A stretch of DNA of 64,000 bases from Candidatus Nitrotoga sp. M5 (GTDB lineage Bacteria > Pseudomonadota > Gammaproteobacteria > Burkholderiales > Gallionellaceae). Position 1 is the first letter of the stretch. Each line of letters begins with the position of its first letter. A program made the position numbers and the translations under genes. The stretch covers positions 1 through 64,000 of the forward strand of contig NZ_CAKMNW010000006.1 of the NCBI RefSeq assembly GCF_927904885.1, given 5' to 3'. The notes below the pieces were generated by a model. It did no database searches. It was given only the letters and a program-made list of their open reading frames with translations, and was not told where the DNA came from. Positions 29,406-38,659 of this stretch are shown piece by piece.

Positions 29406-29947
29406 GTCAGGGGCGAAATAGAATATTGAGAGTGCCGATTATTGCTTGTTAATGAATAGATTGCATTTTTGGTAATGACTCGCCCCCTAATATAAATTTA
29501 AAGAACACTTGATAGCCTTTTGAGTGTCTATAGCTCGCAATTCGCCCCTTACTTATGGGTATCTTTGAAAATCGCAATTTTGCAAGCAGCCGCTTTGCGG
29601 CTATGCGTTGCATAGAAAATTGAATTTTAGAGACGCCCTGATGTTTTCCCAAAGCAAGGCGGTTAAGGTTGCGGATACCACTTCTGGCATCAGTGTGCGA
29701 GCTGGTTTCGATGTGGCGAACTGCACGGGCTATATAGGGTAGTTGCAGAGAGTTATATTTCTATGTCAGTATTCTGATGGCATAGATAATGGCAATTATA
29801 GCCAAGCCTTGGCGTGTAACTTTGCTTTTTCCATTTTGATCACCTTGCCTCGCATAATGCCCGACTCGGCAAATCTATTCAGGCTCATTTCATATTTGGA
29901 AGCTGCTAGTACTTGTCCAAAAGGTGGATGAAGGGTAATATAACCAC
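29406..29947. other. gap with MITE-like copy 3, otherwise empty
   Basis: No gene is supported in these 540 bases. The only recognised content is the repeat at 29555-29638. No good terminator for rlpA is visible. Confidence 0.4.
29555..29638 (-). repeat. MITE-like element, copy 3 (partial)
   Basis: Read on the minus strand, it starts GGGCGTCTCTAAAATTCAATTTTC, written here in two parts as GGGCGTCTCTAAAA and TTCAATTTTC. This matches the left end of copy 1. A perfect inner hairpin AGCCGC-TTT-GCGGCT corresponds to the less perfect one of copy 1. The distal terminal repeat is not visible. Confidence 0.6.
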
Positions 29948-30424
29948 ATGAAAAAAATTATCGTAGTATCGACAGCTTTACTGTTAAGTTTGAATGTCGC
30001 GTGGGCAGATTTGCCGGAAAATGATGTTTCACCAAGCAGCGCACCAGAAAAATTACCCCCTGGTTACATCATTAATGGCGGGCTCACTTGGGCACCCATT
30101 ACAGAAACCGCCGTTAACTTTGCTGAGGCTAAGAATATTTGCTCTTCATCCACGGCGCTGGGGTACGAATGGCGCCTGCCAACTAAAGACGAGTTAGTCG
30201 CACTCACTCGTTATGATGGAAGTGTGTTAGGTGTTCGTAGTCATATTGCTTACCGTCATCTCAATAAACCTTCAATGCTACGTGAACAGGGTTGGACATT
30301 GCACGACGTTTGGTCATCCACGCCCGGTACTATTGCTGGCCTCCAGATTATCGTCAATTTGGAAGGCGGCATTGCTAACTACGGTGATATAAACGGCATC
30401 AGCCACGTGACTTGTGTTAAGTAG
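29948..30424 (+). CDS. exported DUF1566-like protein
   Basis: The 158-residue protein has a clear signal peptide (MKKIIVVSTALLLSLNVAWA, cleavage near residue 20). Its domain resembles DUF1566/Lcl C-terminal proteins: GLTWAPITETAVNFAEAKNIC, then YEWRLPTKDELVALTRYD and VWSSTPG. These are C-type-lectin-like folds of unknown function on the cell surface or in the periplasm. Two Cys (about residues 62 and 156) could form a disulfide. It appears to be a single-gene unit. Confidence 0.8.
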   Translation: MKKIIVVSTALLLSLNVAWADLPENDVSPSSAPEKLPPGYIINGGLTWAPITETAVNFAEAKNICSSSTALGYEWRLPTKDELVALTRYDGSVLGVRSHIAYRHLNKPSMLREQGWTLHDVWSSTPGTIAGLQIIVNLEGGIANYGDINGISHVTCVK

Positions 30425-30647
30425 ATTGGTCAGTCAGCAGGCTTCATGATAATGAACCTGTCTCGCTCCTCTGCCAGCTGACGCGAGAACCTGATCTTAA
30501 ATAAAGAGATGGTTTGTTTATAATTAGCCACGTTTGTTGGAGATTCTACATCATTTGCAAGTGTTTGAATAGTCGCTAATTATCACCTCCAAAATAGCTG
30601 TAGGACGTTAGATTTTCGGAAGCCCAAGCAAACAAATGCCAAGCTGA

Positions 30648-33386
30648 TCAATGCGCAGCTTCCCAGTTCTCGCCTTCTCCCAGCCCAATTTCAAGTGGCA
30701 CTTTCAACTCGGCCACGTGACACATTAGCCCAGGCAAACTTTCTTTTACTAACGTCAGTTCACTCTCCGGCACTTCGAGCACAAGTTCATCATGAACTTG
30801 CATGATAAGTTGAGTATGCATCTGCTTGCGCTCTATCCAATTTTGTACTGCGGCCATTGCCAGCTTGATTAAATCTGCAGCGGTGCCCTGCATGGGCGCA
30901 TTAATGGCAGCGCGTTCAGCGGCTTGCCGGCGCATTCCGTTGCCACCGTTAATTTCTGGCAGCCACAATCTGCGCCCGAACACCGTCTCCACATAGCCTT
31001 GCTGCTTTGCCTGCAGGCGCGTGCGCTGCATATAATCGGCTACGCCGGGGTAGCGCATGAAATAGAGATCAATATATTTCTTCGCAGCGCTACGCTCGAT
31101 ATTAAGTTGTGATGCCAAACCGAATGCAGACATGCCGTAGATAAGGCCGAAGTTGATAACCTTGGCATAACGCCGTTGCTCATTGCTCACGGCATCTAGT
31201 GGGACAGCAAAAACTTCTGCTGCAGTGGCGCAATGGATATCCTCGGCATTCGTAAATGCCTTGAGCAAACCTTGGTCACCGGACAGGTGTGCCATGATGC
31301 GTAATTCGACTTGTGAATAGTCGGCCGAGACGATGCGGCTACCGGGCGGCGCGATGAACGCTTCGCGAATGCGGCGACCTTCCGCGGTGCGCACAGGGAT
31401 ATTTTGTAAGTTTGGGTCGCTGGAAGCTAATCGTCCTGTCACAGCCACAGCCTGTGAGTAACTGGTATGCACGCGCCCAGTTTTGATATTCACCATCTGC
31501 GGCAGCTTGTCGGTGTACGTGGATTTTAGTTTTGCCATGCCACGATATTCGAGCAGAAGTTTGGGAAGCGGGTAGTCCAGTGCTAGTTCCTGCAATACAT
31601 CTTCGTCCGTGGAGGGTGTACCGCTGGGCGTTTTTTTCTTGACAGGCAGGCCGAGTTTATCGAACAGGATTTCCTGGATTTGTTTGGGCGAGTTGAGGTT
31701 AAATGGTTGCCCCGCCGCCGCGTATGCCTGCGTTTCAATGTTAACGAGTTTCTCGCCCAGTTCGAGGCTCTGCCCCGCCAGCTTGACGCTGTCTATCAAT
31801 ACGCCATTGCGCTCCATGATATATAGCACTTGTCGTGCGGGTAGTTCAATATTGCGGTACACCGCATCCAGCCTGCCTTGCTCCTTGATCTGCGAAATGA
31901 GTGCTTGATGCAGTTGCAGTGTGATGTCGGCATTCGCAGTTGCGTAATGTGCAGCGGTTGCGAAATCCACTTGATCGAAACTAATTTGTTTTGCGCCCTT
32001 GCCTACGACTTCGGCATAGCTGGTGACCTTCACGCCGAGATGTCGCAGCGCAAGGCTTTCCAAATCGTGCGGCTTGTGGCTTTCCAGCACATACGATTGC
32101 AGCAATGTATCCTCGGTGATTCCCGCAAGCTGAATAGCATGGTTGGCAAAGATGTGCTGATGATATTTGAGATTTTGTCCCAGTTTTTTTTGTTGTGCGT
32201 TTTCTAGCCACGGCTTGAGTTTTAATAGCACATGCTCACAGTTTAGTTGATCCGGTGTTCCAGGATAGCGGTGCGCCAGTGGCAGGTAGGCCGCGTGATG
32301 GGGTTGGATAGCAAATGAGATACCCACTAGTTGTGCGTTCATCATGTCCAGAGCAGTGGTTTCGATATTCATGCTCACCAATTCGGCCTGCTGGATTTTT
32401 TCCAGCCAGGTGTCAAGTTGCGCTTCGGTCAAGATGGTTTCGTAATGCACTGGGGCCGGCACAAGTGCTTCTTCAGCAAACAGGTTGGCTTGCCGCCTCC
32501 CCTCCTCTTCCCCAACTTGATTTGCTGAAGGCGAAAGTGGGGCAGTAGAAAGTTCGCGTAGCCAATTTTTGAAACCACAATGTTCAAACATGCTGCGCAG
32601 TCGCGCGTTGTCCTGTGGTGGCGCCTCCAGTTCATCAAAGTGAACAGGTAATTCAACGTCACACTTTACGGTAATTAGCACGCGGCCTTGTGGCAACCAG
32701 TCCAGCGCATTACGCAGATTGTTGCCCACCACCCCGGAAATTTCGTGCGCATGTGCCATTAAATTATCCAGCGTGCCATATTGCTTTAGCCATTTGACAG
32801 CAGTTTTGGGGCCTACCTTAGGTACACCCGGCACGTTATCTACTGTGTCGCCGACCAGGGTAAGGTAATCTACGATATGTTCCGGCGACAAACCAAATTT
32901 AGCTAGTACACCCGCTTCGTCCAGTGTTTCATTGCTCATGGTATTAACCAGTTTAACTTGACTATTTACTAGTTGCGTGAGGTCTTTATCGCCAGTGGAA
33001 ATGATGCAGCGTGCACCACCTACTGTTGCCTGCTGTGCCAGCGTACCGATCACATCGTCTGCCTCCACGCCGTCAATCATCAGGATATTCCAGCCAAAGG
33101 CGGTGATAAGCTGATGCAGTGGTGCAATTTGCGCGGCAAGAGCCTCTGGCATTGCAAGGCGATGCGCTTTGTAATCGGCATATAAGTCGTCGCGGAAGGT
33201 TTTGCCTTTGGCGTCGAATACGCAGGCGCTATAATCCGCCGGGTAGTCGGCGCGCAGGCGACGTAACATGTTAAGCACACCGTAAATAGCTCCAGTGGGC
33301 TCGTCATGTGGGCTACGTAAGTCAGGCATTGCATGAAATGCGCGATAAAGATAAGACGATCCATCAACCAGTAGCAATGTTTTCAT
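30648..33386 (-). CDS. polA: DNA polymerase I with degenerate proofreading domain
   Basis: The 912-residue PolA fills gaps and removes RNA primers. The 5' nuclease (about residues 1-290) begins LLLVDGSSYLYRAFHAMPDL and has DADD-like VEADDVIGTLA and GDTVDNVPGVPKVGPKTA. The polymerase domain keeps DYSQVELRIMAHLSGD and VHDELVLEV. In the 3'-5' exonuclease region three metal-binding aspartates are replaced: Exo I DxE is NIE (Asn340), Exo II Asp is His409 in NLKYH, and Exo III Asp is Asn485 in YATAN. The flanking residues align well with E. coli D355, D424 and D501, and I confirmed the codons. Proofreading is thus predicted lost. I use the ATG at 33386; an upstream in-frame ATG at 33407 adds seven residues. 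Confidence 0.95.
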   Translation of the reverse strand: MKTLLLVDGSSYLYRAFHAMPDLRSPHDEPTGAIYGVLNMLRRLRADYPADYSACVFDAKGKTFRDDLYADYKAHRLAMPEALAAQIAPLHQLITAFGWNILMIDGVEADDVIGTLAQQATVGGARCIISTGDKDLTQLVNSQVKLVNTMSNETLDEAGVLAKFGLSPEHIVDYLTLVGDTVDNVPGVPKVGPKTAVKWLKQYGTLDNLMAHAHEISGVVGNNLRNALDWLPQGRVLITVKCDVELPVHFDELEAPPQDNARLRSMFEHCGFKNWLRELSTAPLSPSANQVGEEEGRRQANLFAEEALVPAPVHYETILTEAQLDTWLEKIQQAELVSMNIETTALDMMNAQLVGISFAIQPHHAAYLPLAHRYPGTPDQLNCEHVLLKLKPWLENAQQKKLGQNLKYHQHIFANHAIQLAGITEDTLLQSYVLESHKPHDLESLALRHLGVKVTSYAEVVGKGAKQISFDQVDFATAAHYATANADITLQLHQALISQIKEQGRLDAVYRNIELPARQVLYIMERNGVLIDSVKLAGQSLELGEKLVNIETQAYAAAGQPFNLNSPKQIQEILFDKLGLPVKKKTPSGTPSTDEDVLQELALDYPLPKLLLEYRGMAKLKSTYTDKLPQMVNIKTGRVHTSYSQAVAVTGRLASSDPNLQNIPVRTAEGRRIREAFIAPPGSRIVSADYSQVELRIMAHLSGDQGLLKAFTNAEDIHCATAAEVFAVPLDAVSNEQRRYAKVINFGLIYGMSAFGLASQLNIERSAAKKYIDLYFMRYPGVADYMQRTRLQAKQQGYVETVFGRRLWLPEINGGNGMRRQAAERAAINAPMQGTAADLIKLAMAAVQNWIERKQMHTQLIMQVHDELVLEVPESELTLVKESLPGLMCHVAELKVPLEIGLGEGENWEAAH

Positions 33387-33409
33387 TTTTTGTAAAAGGG
33401 TCTTCAATT

Positions 33410-34126
33410 ATGAGCAATCAGTCCAAACTGCCTTCTTCGAAATTGCCGGAAGTATGGAATTCAAAAGAGGCATGGCGCGTGTTCGGCATTATGTCAGAAT
33501 TCGTCTCGGCTACTGACCGACTAAATGTCATCCAGCCGGCCGTCAGCGTTTTCGGTAGCGCACGCACAAAGCCAACTCATCCATATTACAAAAAATCTGA
33601 AGAAATTGCGCGACTGCTATCCGATGCAGGTTTTTCCGTTATTTCGGGCGGAGGACCCGGCGTTATGGAAGCGGCCAACAAGGGCGCTTTTTATGGCAAG
33701 TCACCAAGTGTCGGGTTGAACATCCAATTGCCGCATGAGCAGCACAACAATCCCTACCAAAATATCAGCCAGACTTTCCAGCACTTTTTTGTGCGCAAAG
33801 TTATGTTTGTTAAATTTGCCAGTGCCTATGTGGTCATGCCTGGCGGCTTTGGCACGCTAGACGAGTTGATGGAAGCGCTGACTTTAGTTCAAACCGGCAA
33901 AACTAGACGCATACCCATCATTCTAGTGGGCAGTGAATTTTGGCGCGGCATGCTGGACTGGTTTAAGCAAACATTACTTTCCGAGGGCATGATCAACCCA
34001 CAGGATTTGGATTTGATTCAGTTGACCGACAGTTCTGAAGAGGTGGTAAGCGCCATTTTCAATTATTATGAGACCCGTGGTTTCGAACTTTCTGAGGCTG
34101 AACGTGAAATGCAGTTGAATCTATGA
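33410..34126 (+). CDS. LOG-family (TIGR00730) nucleotide phosphoribohydrolase
   Basis: The 238-residue Rossmann-like protein has the family signatures SVFGSARTKP (near residue 44), SGGGPGVMEAANKGA (near 80) and PGGFGTLDELMEAL (near 144), which together form the nucleotide-binding site. Members hydrolyse cytokinin riboside 5'-monophosphates or related nucleotides, but the true bacterial substrate is often unknown. The ATG at 33410 is preceded by AAAAGGG and fits the family. The longer frame overlaps polA. It diverges from polA. Confidence 0.88.
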   Translation: MSNQSKLPSSKLPEVWNSKEAWRVFGIMSEFVSATDRLNVIQPAVSVFGSARTKPTHPYYKKSEEIARLLSDAGFSVISGGGPGVMEAANKGAFYGKSPSVGLNIQLPHEQHNNPYQNISQTFQHFFVRKVMFVKFASAYVVMPGGFGTLDELMEALTLVQTGKTRRIPIILVGSEFWRGMLDWFKQTLLSEGMINPQDLDLIQLTDSSEEVVSAIFNYYETRGFELSEAEREMQLNL

Positions 34127-34206
34127 TTGACACTAAAAAAGAATGAGGCACAAAAAATGGGACGTTTTAAGAAGTCTTTTCCTTGCTTATCGGCTAGAAT
34201 GCGGCC

Positions 34207-34623
34207 ATGGAAAATCTCCGAGTGAATATGATACACCTGATTATCACCTTGATCCTGAGCGGCCTGTTCAGCACAGTCTTCGCTGCTCAGCTGCCCGGGT
34301 TGCAGCCGCTGCCACCGCCGCCTCCGCTTGATGATAACTCCTATGATGCAAATTCGTTACCGTTGCCACTCCAGTCGCCCAAGCTGCCCATCGATGACCG
34401 TGCGCAGGACGTTACTTTGGGACAGGAAGTTACCACCATCAAGACGACTGAACAGACCGTAGAAGAATATCGCGTTGGTGGGAGGCTTTATATGATCAAG
34501 GTTATTCCGAAAGTTGGACTCCCCTATTATTTGGTGGATGATAGTGGTGATGGTACGTTTTCACATTATCAAAATCTGGGTCCTGGTTCTGTTCCACCAC
34601 GCTGGATTATTCATAGATTCTGA
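34207..34623 (+). CDS. DUF2782-like exported protein
   Basis: The 138-residue protein has a signal peptide (cleavage near FSTVFA, about residue 26) and then a Pro-rich stretch LPPPPPLDD. A C-terminal domain carries VRGGRLYMIKVIP-like sequence (here VGGRLYMIKVIPKVGLPYYL) and PPRWIIHRF. The family is small, and of unknown function. In betaproteobacteria it commonly sits between polA and thrB, as here. An in-frame ATG at 34228 is an alternative start. thrB follows after 15 bases. Confidence 0.82.
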   Translation: MENLRVNMIHLIITLILSGLFSTVFAAQLPGLQPLPPPPPLDDNSYDANSLPLPLQSPKLPIDDRAQDVTLGQEVTTIKTTEQTVEEYRVGGRLYMIKVIPKVGLPYYLVDDSGDGTFSHYQNLGPGSVPPRWIIHRF

Positions 34624-34638
34624 TTCGAGTTCCGAAAT

Positions 34639-35583
34639 ATGGCTGTTTTTACCCGTGTCACTGAGTCAGAGCTTACCTCTTGGCTGGACGATTATTCGTT
34701 AGGCCAATTGCTGGAATTACAAGGCGTTGCCTCGGGTATCGAGAATACCAACTACTTTGTTACAACCAGCAGTGGGCGCTTCGTGCTGACGCTGTTTGAG
34801 AAGCTTGTTGCCAGCGAATTGTCCTTCTACCTCAATTTGATGGCTCATTTGGCAAATCACGGCATTCCTTGTCCCAGTCCAGTGGCCAATCGACATAGTC
34901 AATTTTTGAGCGAATTGAATGGTAAGCCTGCGTGCATTGTCAGCCGTTTGCCAGGCAAATCGTTGATGAATCCAGAATTGGTCCACTGTGCAGCCATAGG
35001 CGAAATGTTGGGCCGATTACACAATGCAGCACTAAGCTTTGCGGAAACCATGCCTAACGCACATGATGCAATTTGGCGTGCGCGTGCAGCGCAGCAGGTA
35101 ACACCGTTTCTATCACCGCAGGACGCTGCGTTACTGGAAAGCGAAGTAGCATTCCACAAGGAACGCACGCTTGCCGCGCTGCCGCAAGGTGTGATTCACG
35201 CTGACCTATTCCGCGACAACGTACTGCTTGATGGTGCGCGTATCGGCGGCCTGATCGATTTCTATTTCGCTTGTAATGGCAGTCTTTTATACGATGTAGC
35301 CATCACCGTTAATGATTGGTGCATGGGCGAAGACAGTGTTCTTGACAAGACACGCACTCAAGCCCTGTTGCAGGCCTACCATGTGGTACGACCTATGCAT
35401 AAGGACGAACATATTGCATGGCCAATTGCTTTACGTGCAGCAGCATTGCGTTTCTGGTTATCGCGTTTGTACGACAGGCACTTGCCACGTGCAAATGAGC
35501 TGATACACGCGCACAACCCAGATCAATTTAAATGCATTCTGCAACGGCACATCGCCGCTAACAGTAATGTTATTTGGCTATAG
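34639..35583 (+). CDS. thrB: homoserine kinase, ThrB type II
   Basis: The 314-residue kinase has an aminoglycoside-phosphotransferase fold rather than the GHMP fold. It shows SGIENTNYFVTT (about residues 31-42), the catalytic loop GVIHADLFRDNVLLDG (near 188) and IDFYFACNG with the metal-binding Asp (near 209). It phosphorylates homoserine in threonine synthesis. Its 3' end abuts the following membrane-protein gene, suggesting co-transcription. Confidence 0.94.
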   Translation: MAVFTRVTESELTSWLDDYSLGQLLELQGVASGIENTNYFVTTSSGRFVLTLFEKLVASELSFYLNLMAHLANHGIPCPSPVANRHSQFLSELNGKPACIVSRLPGKSLMNPELVHCAAIGEMLGRLHNAALSFAETMPNAHDAIWRARAAQQVTPFLSPQDAALLESEVAFHKERTLAALPQGVIHADLFRDNVLLDGARIGGLIDFYFACNGSLLYDVAITVNDWCMGEDSVLDKTRTQALLQAYHVVRPMHKDEHIAWPIALRAAALRFWLSRLYDRHLPRANELIHAHNPDQFKCILQRHIAANSNVIWL

Positions 35584-35594
35584 CGAGGCAAAAA

Positions 35595-36356
35595 ATGGAG
35601 GCACGAAAAGTAAATATTGCTAATGGCTGGCTATGGATAAAGCAGGGGTACTGGTTGTTCAAAAAAAGTCCGGTACTGTGGGTGACTCTTGCAGTAACTG
35701 GCGTAGTAGGGCTTCTCGGCATTTCTACCATCCCGGTAATCGGCGACCCCTTCGCCACACTCCTGTTTCCAATTCTGCTCGCTGGCTATATGTTTGGTTG
35801 CCGTGCGCTGGAGCATGATGAAGAACTGGAGCTGTCGCATTTGTTTGCTGGGTTTCACAACAATACTTCGCAATTGGTCACATTAGGCGGCATCAGCTTG
35901 ATTAGCCAAATGCTGATATTAGGCGTGATGATGCTAACTGGCGGCGCTAACCTGGTAAGTATCTTGATGAGCGGCCAGCCGGTGGAAAACCCAGAAATAT
36001 TAGCTCAAGCCGCTGCGGGCGCGGGCATGTCAATGATGTTAAGCATGGCATTGTTCAGTATATTACTTATGGCGATGCAGTTTGCTCCAATGCTGATAAT
36101 TTTTGACAAAATGTCGCCCATTGACGCGTTGAAGGCCAGTTTACTAGGCTGTCTACGCAACATCCTCCCACTGTCTTTGTATGGTGCAATGATGTTCCTT
36201 TTCATTATGATCGCTTCCATGCCAATGATGCTAGGCTGGCTAATTCTGCTGCCAGTGATGCTTAGCTCAATGTATGCTATCTATCGTGATTTATTTCCAA
36301 CGCCAACAGAGATAGCTATGGCTCTCGAGAGTGAAGTAATCACACCTGGCCAGTAG
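35595..36356 (+). CDS. BPSS1780-like multispanning membrane protein
   Basis: The 253-residue protein has about six hydrophobic segments. Distinct stretches are GWLWIKQGYWLFKKSPVLWV (about residues 12-31), IPVIGDPFATLLFPILLAGYM, CRALEHDEELELSHLFAGF and FDKMSPIDALKASLLGCLRN. The last two are family-like blocks of a betaproteobacterial membrane family of unknown function. The ATG at 35595 has GCGAGG at good spacing; the longer frame would overlap thrB. The last gene of the DUF2782-thrB cluster. Confidence 0.8.
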   Translation: MEARKVNIANGWLWIKQGYWLFKKSPVLWVTLAVTGVVGLLGISTIPVIGDPFATLLFPILLAGYMFGCRALEHDEELELSHLFAGFHNNTSQLVTLGGISLISQMLILGVMMLTGGANLVSILMSGQPVENPEILAQAAAGAGMSMMLSMALFSILLMAMQFAPMLIIFDKMSPIDALKASLLGCLRNILPLSLYGAMMFLFIMIASMPMMLGWLILLPVMLSSMYAIYRDLFPTPTEIAMALESEVITPGQ

Positions 36357-37116
36357 CAACGCAGTTATTGATTCGGCTTATAATAAAAGTTGATCCAACA
36401 ATCCAGCCAGCTTAAATAAACCGCATGGTCATCCAGTTCGACCAGCACCCATTGTGGTATTGGTGGCGTTACACATACACAACAAAAACAGCATATTTTT
36501 TAGCTGAACAGGCATTGCTGATCTGAATCGGGTGTTATATCACGCACAATGTAGTGCGGTTAATATTTTTAAGAATGCGAAAATAGCTGAGAATCTTCAG
36601 ACGTTCCTCCTGCGTCCACACAGTCCTTTTCTAAATCTATTTTTAACTTTAGATTCAAGGCAAGAGAATCGAAGACATTCATGTTGTACCCGCCGCTGCT
36701 CTGCAAATAAAGCACTCGATATTTGCTGAAAGAAATCATCGTTTGTGCAGTCTAATTGCCGATACTATCGTCGCATAACAAATTTCGTAAACGGTGGTGC
36801 ACTGCGCCAGTTAATCGGCAATATTGATAATCGACCTTGCCTGCTTGAAGAAAATGCTTAACACCACTAAGTGGACAGAATTCTGAGGGTGAAAAATAGC
36901 GGAAAGCTGTATGTGTTTGTAGCGCACATATGGCTGCATGAGGGAGGGCAAGGGAGAGCCTGTTCACTAATTCTAACTTTTTCTCCTCACCATTTTTATA
37001 GCGGTTTAATTCTACGAAATCGAGATTGTTAAGAAAATTTATAAACGTTCGGGTTGATGAGCCAATAGAACAGGCTATAATAACTTTTTTATTAGTATTT
37101 CAACTACGACAAACTC
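36357..37116. other. 760-bp gap without a recognised gene
   Basis: Short frames exist on both strands (36532-36729 +, 36752-36967 -), but neither has a credible start or product. The minus-strand frame is free of low-complexity sequence and could be a gene scrap, yet I cannot match it to anything. The last 60 bases are AT-rich and probably carry the promoter of the next gene. Confidence 0.4.
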
Positions 37117-38451
37117 ATGCCAAACGACGACAAACTCACACCTAGTAACGACAAACCTATACCTGCTGTCAGCAAGCCATCGTCTAGCAAAGACATGCCC
37201 ATGATTCCGATGAGCGACTGGGATCTCGATGACAACCCCCCCATGGTTCCTGATTATCCCGATGTTCCTAAGGCTCTTAACGAGAACCCCAATCTAGTTG
37301 CTGACCCCAGAAATTATCCAAAGAAAAAACCGGTCAAGCGTGAAACTCACCCTTCTGGGTGGACAGATATGTCACATATTTTGCCACCGGAAATACACCC
37401 CTTATATAAAAAAGCATGGCTTGGTGCGCTTGAACTGAATAACCGAGTGGTTATGGCGCCCATGACCCGCAGCAGGGCTGCGTTAGGCAACATACCAAAT
37501 ACCATAAATGCAACTTATTATTCTCAACGCTGTAGTGCTGGCCTGATGATTTCAGAACCGACTCAAGTTTCTGATCAAGGGATTGGTTATCCTGGCACTC
37601 CAGGCATATCCACGCGAGAACAAATTGATGGCTGGAAAGTTGTAACTGCCCACGTTGCCAGAACGGGGGGCAAGCTTTTTATGAACTTGACACATGTTGG
37701 TCGAATCTCACATCCATCGCTGCAGCCATTCCAAAGTGTGCCAATCGCTCCATCTGCTATTCAGCCGGCAGGAGAGGTTTTTACGCCAAAAGGAATGATG
37801 CCCTTCGTTGTCCCTCGTGCGCTAGAAGTTTCTGAGATGGCGAGTATCGCCGAGCAATATAGACAAGCTGCGCGTAATGCTGAAGACGCATGGCTAGACG
37901 GCATAGAAATAGATGCGGCGAATGGATATCTGCTCGACCAATTTTTGCGAGATAGTACGAATCAACGGACAGACGAGTACGGTGGTTCTATCGAGAATCG
38001 CAGCCGCTTACTGTTTGAAGTAATTCAGGCAGTATGCAGTGTGTATCCATCTCAAAAAGTTGGTGTCCGTCTGTCACCAGTCAATCCATTAAACGATATT
38101 TTCGACTCAACACCGCAAGAGACATTTGAATATGTAGTCGAACAGTTGAATCGTTTCGATCTGGCTTATATACATGTAGTTGAGGAGCATCCTTCGACAT
38201 TCGATTTTCAGCGCTTACGAACCTTATTTAGAGGAAAATACATAGCTAATGGCGGTTACGATGCAGCGCGTGCCGAGGCTGCGATTGTTGAGAAGACCGC
38301 TGACTTTGTGTCATTCGGTGCTCTCTTCATTGCTAACCCAGATTTACCATTGCGGTTGCGGGAACGCAGAGATTACAACGCACCCGATATCGCAACGTTC
38401 TATGGCGGCGAAGCTGCTGGTTACATCGATTATCCATCGTTACCATATTAG
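37117..38451 (+). CDS. Old Yellow Enzyme family alkene reductase with unusual active site
   Basis: The 444-residue protein is a FMN-dependent OYE barrel (about residues 93-440). It has RVVMAPMTRSRA, THVGRISHPSLQP, NGYLLDQFLRD, RTDEYGGSIENRSR, VGVRLSP and a C-terminal FYGGEAAGYIDYPSLPY. The substrate-anchoring His pair of the family (HxxH or HxxN before GYLL) is DAAN here, so the first His is Asp (codon GAT). The usual Q before LWH is also changed (FMNLTH). The Tyr of GYLL is kept. The first 90 residues are an extra polar, Pro/Asp-rich extension with no signal peptide. No clear ribosome site precedes the ATG. Substrate unknown. Confidence 0.87.
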   Translation: MPNDDKLTPSNDKPIPAVSKPSSSKDMPMIPMSDWDLDDNPPMVPDYPDVPKALNENPNLVADPRNYPKKKPVKRETHPSGWTDMSHILPPEIHPLYKKAWLGALELNNRVVMAPMTRSRAALGNIPNTINATYYSQRCSAGLMISEPTQVSDQGIGYPGTPGISTREQIDGWKVVTAHVARTGGKLFMNLTHVGRISHPSLQPFQSVPIAPSAIQPAGEVFTPKGMMPFVVPRALEVSEMASIAEQYRQAARNAEDAWLDGIEIDAANGYLLDQFLRDSTNQRTDEYGGSIENRSRLLFEVIQAVCSVYPSQKVGVRLSPVNPLNDIFDSTPQETFEYVVEQLNRFDLAYIHVVEEHPSTFDFQRLRTLFRGKYIANGGYDAARAEAAIVEKTADFVSFGALFIANPDLPLRLRERRDYNAPDIATFYGGEAAGYIDYPSLPY

Positions 38452-38659
38452 AGCCACTGTGGTATGTAGAGCTATGTTTGGAAACAATAAGTAATTATTC
38501 TCCATGCAATGGAGTGGCTTTTAAATGTTGAGCTGCGAGTACTAAACAAACGTCTCTCATAACAGAAGAGCACTCAGGGTGGTTGGGAGTGCAAGGATGA
38601 AAACAGGGATTTTAAGACTTCAGCTTAACTTGGAAATTGACAATTTTACCAGCGCATAA

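Noticed and set aside
36532..36967. Possible gene remnants in the 36.4-37.1 kb gap
   Set aside because: Neither strand gives a recognisable protein; kept only as an unexplained gap.
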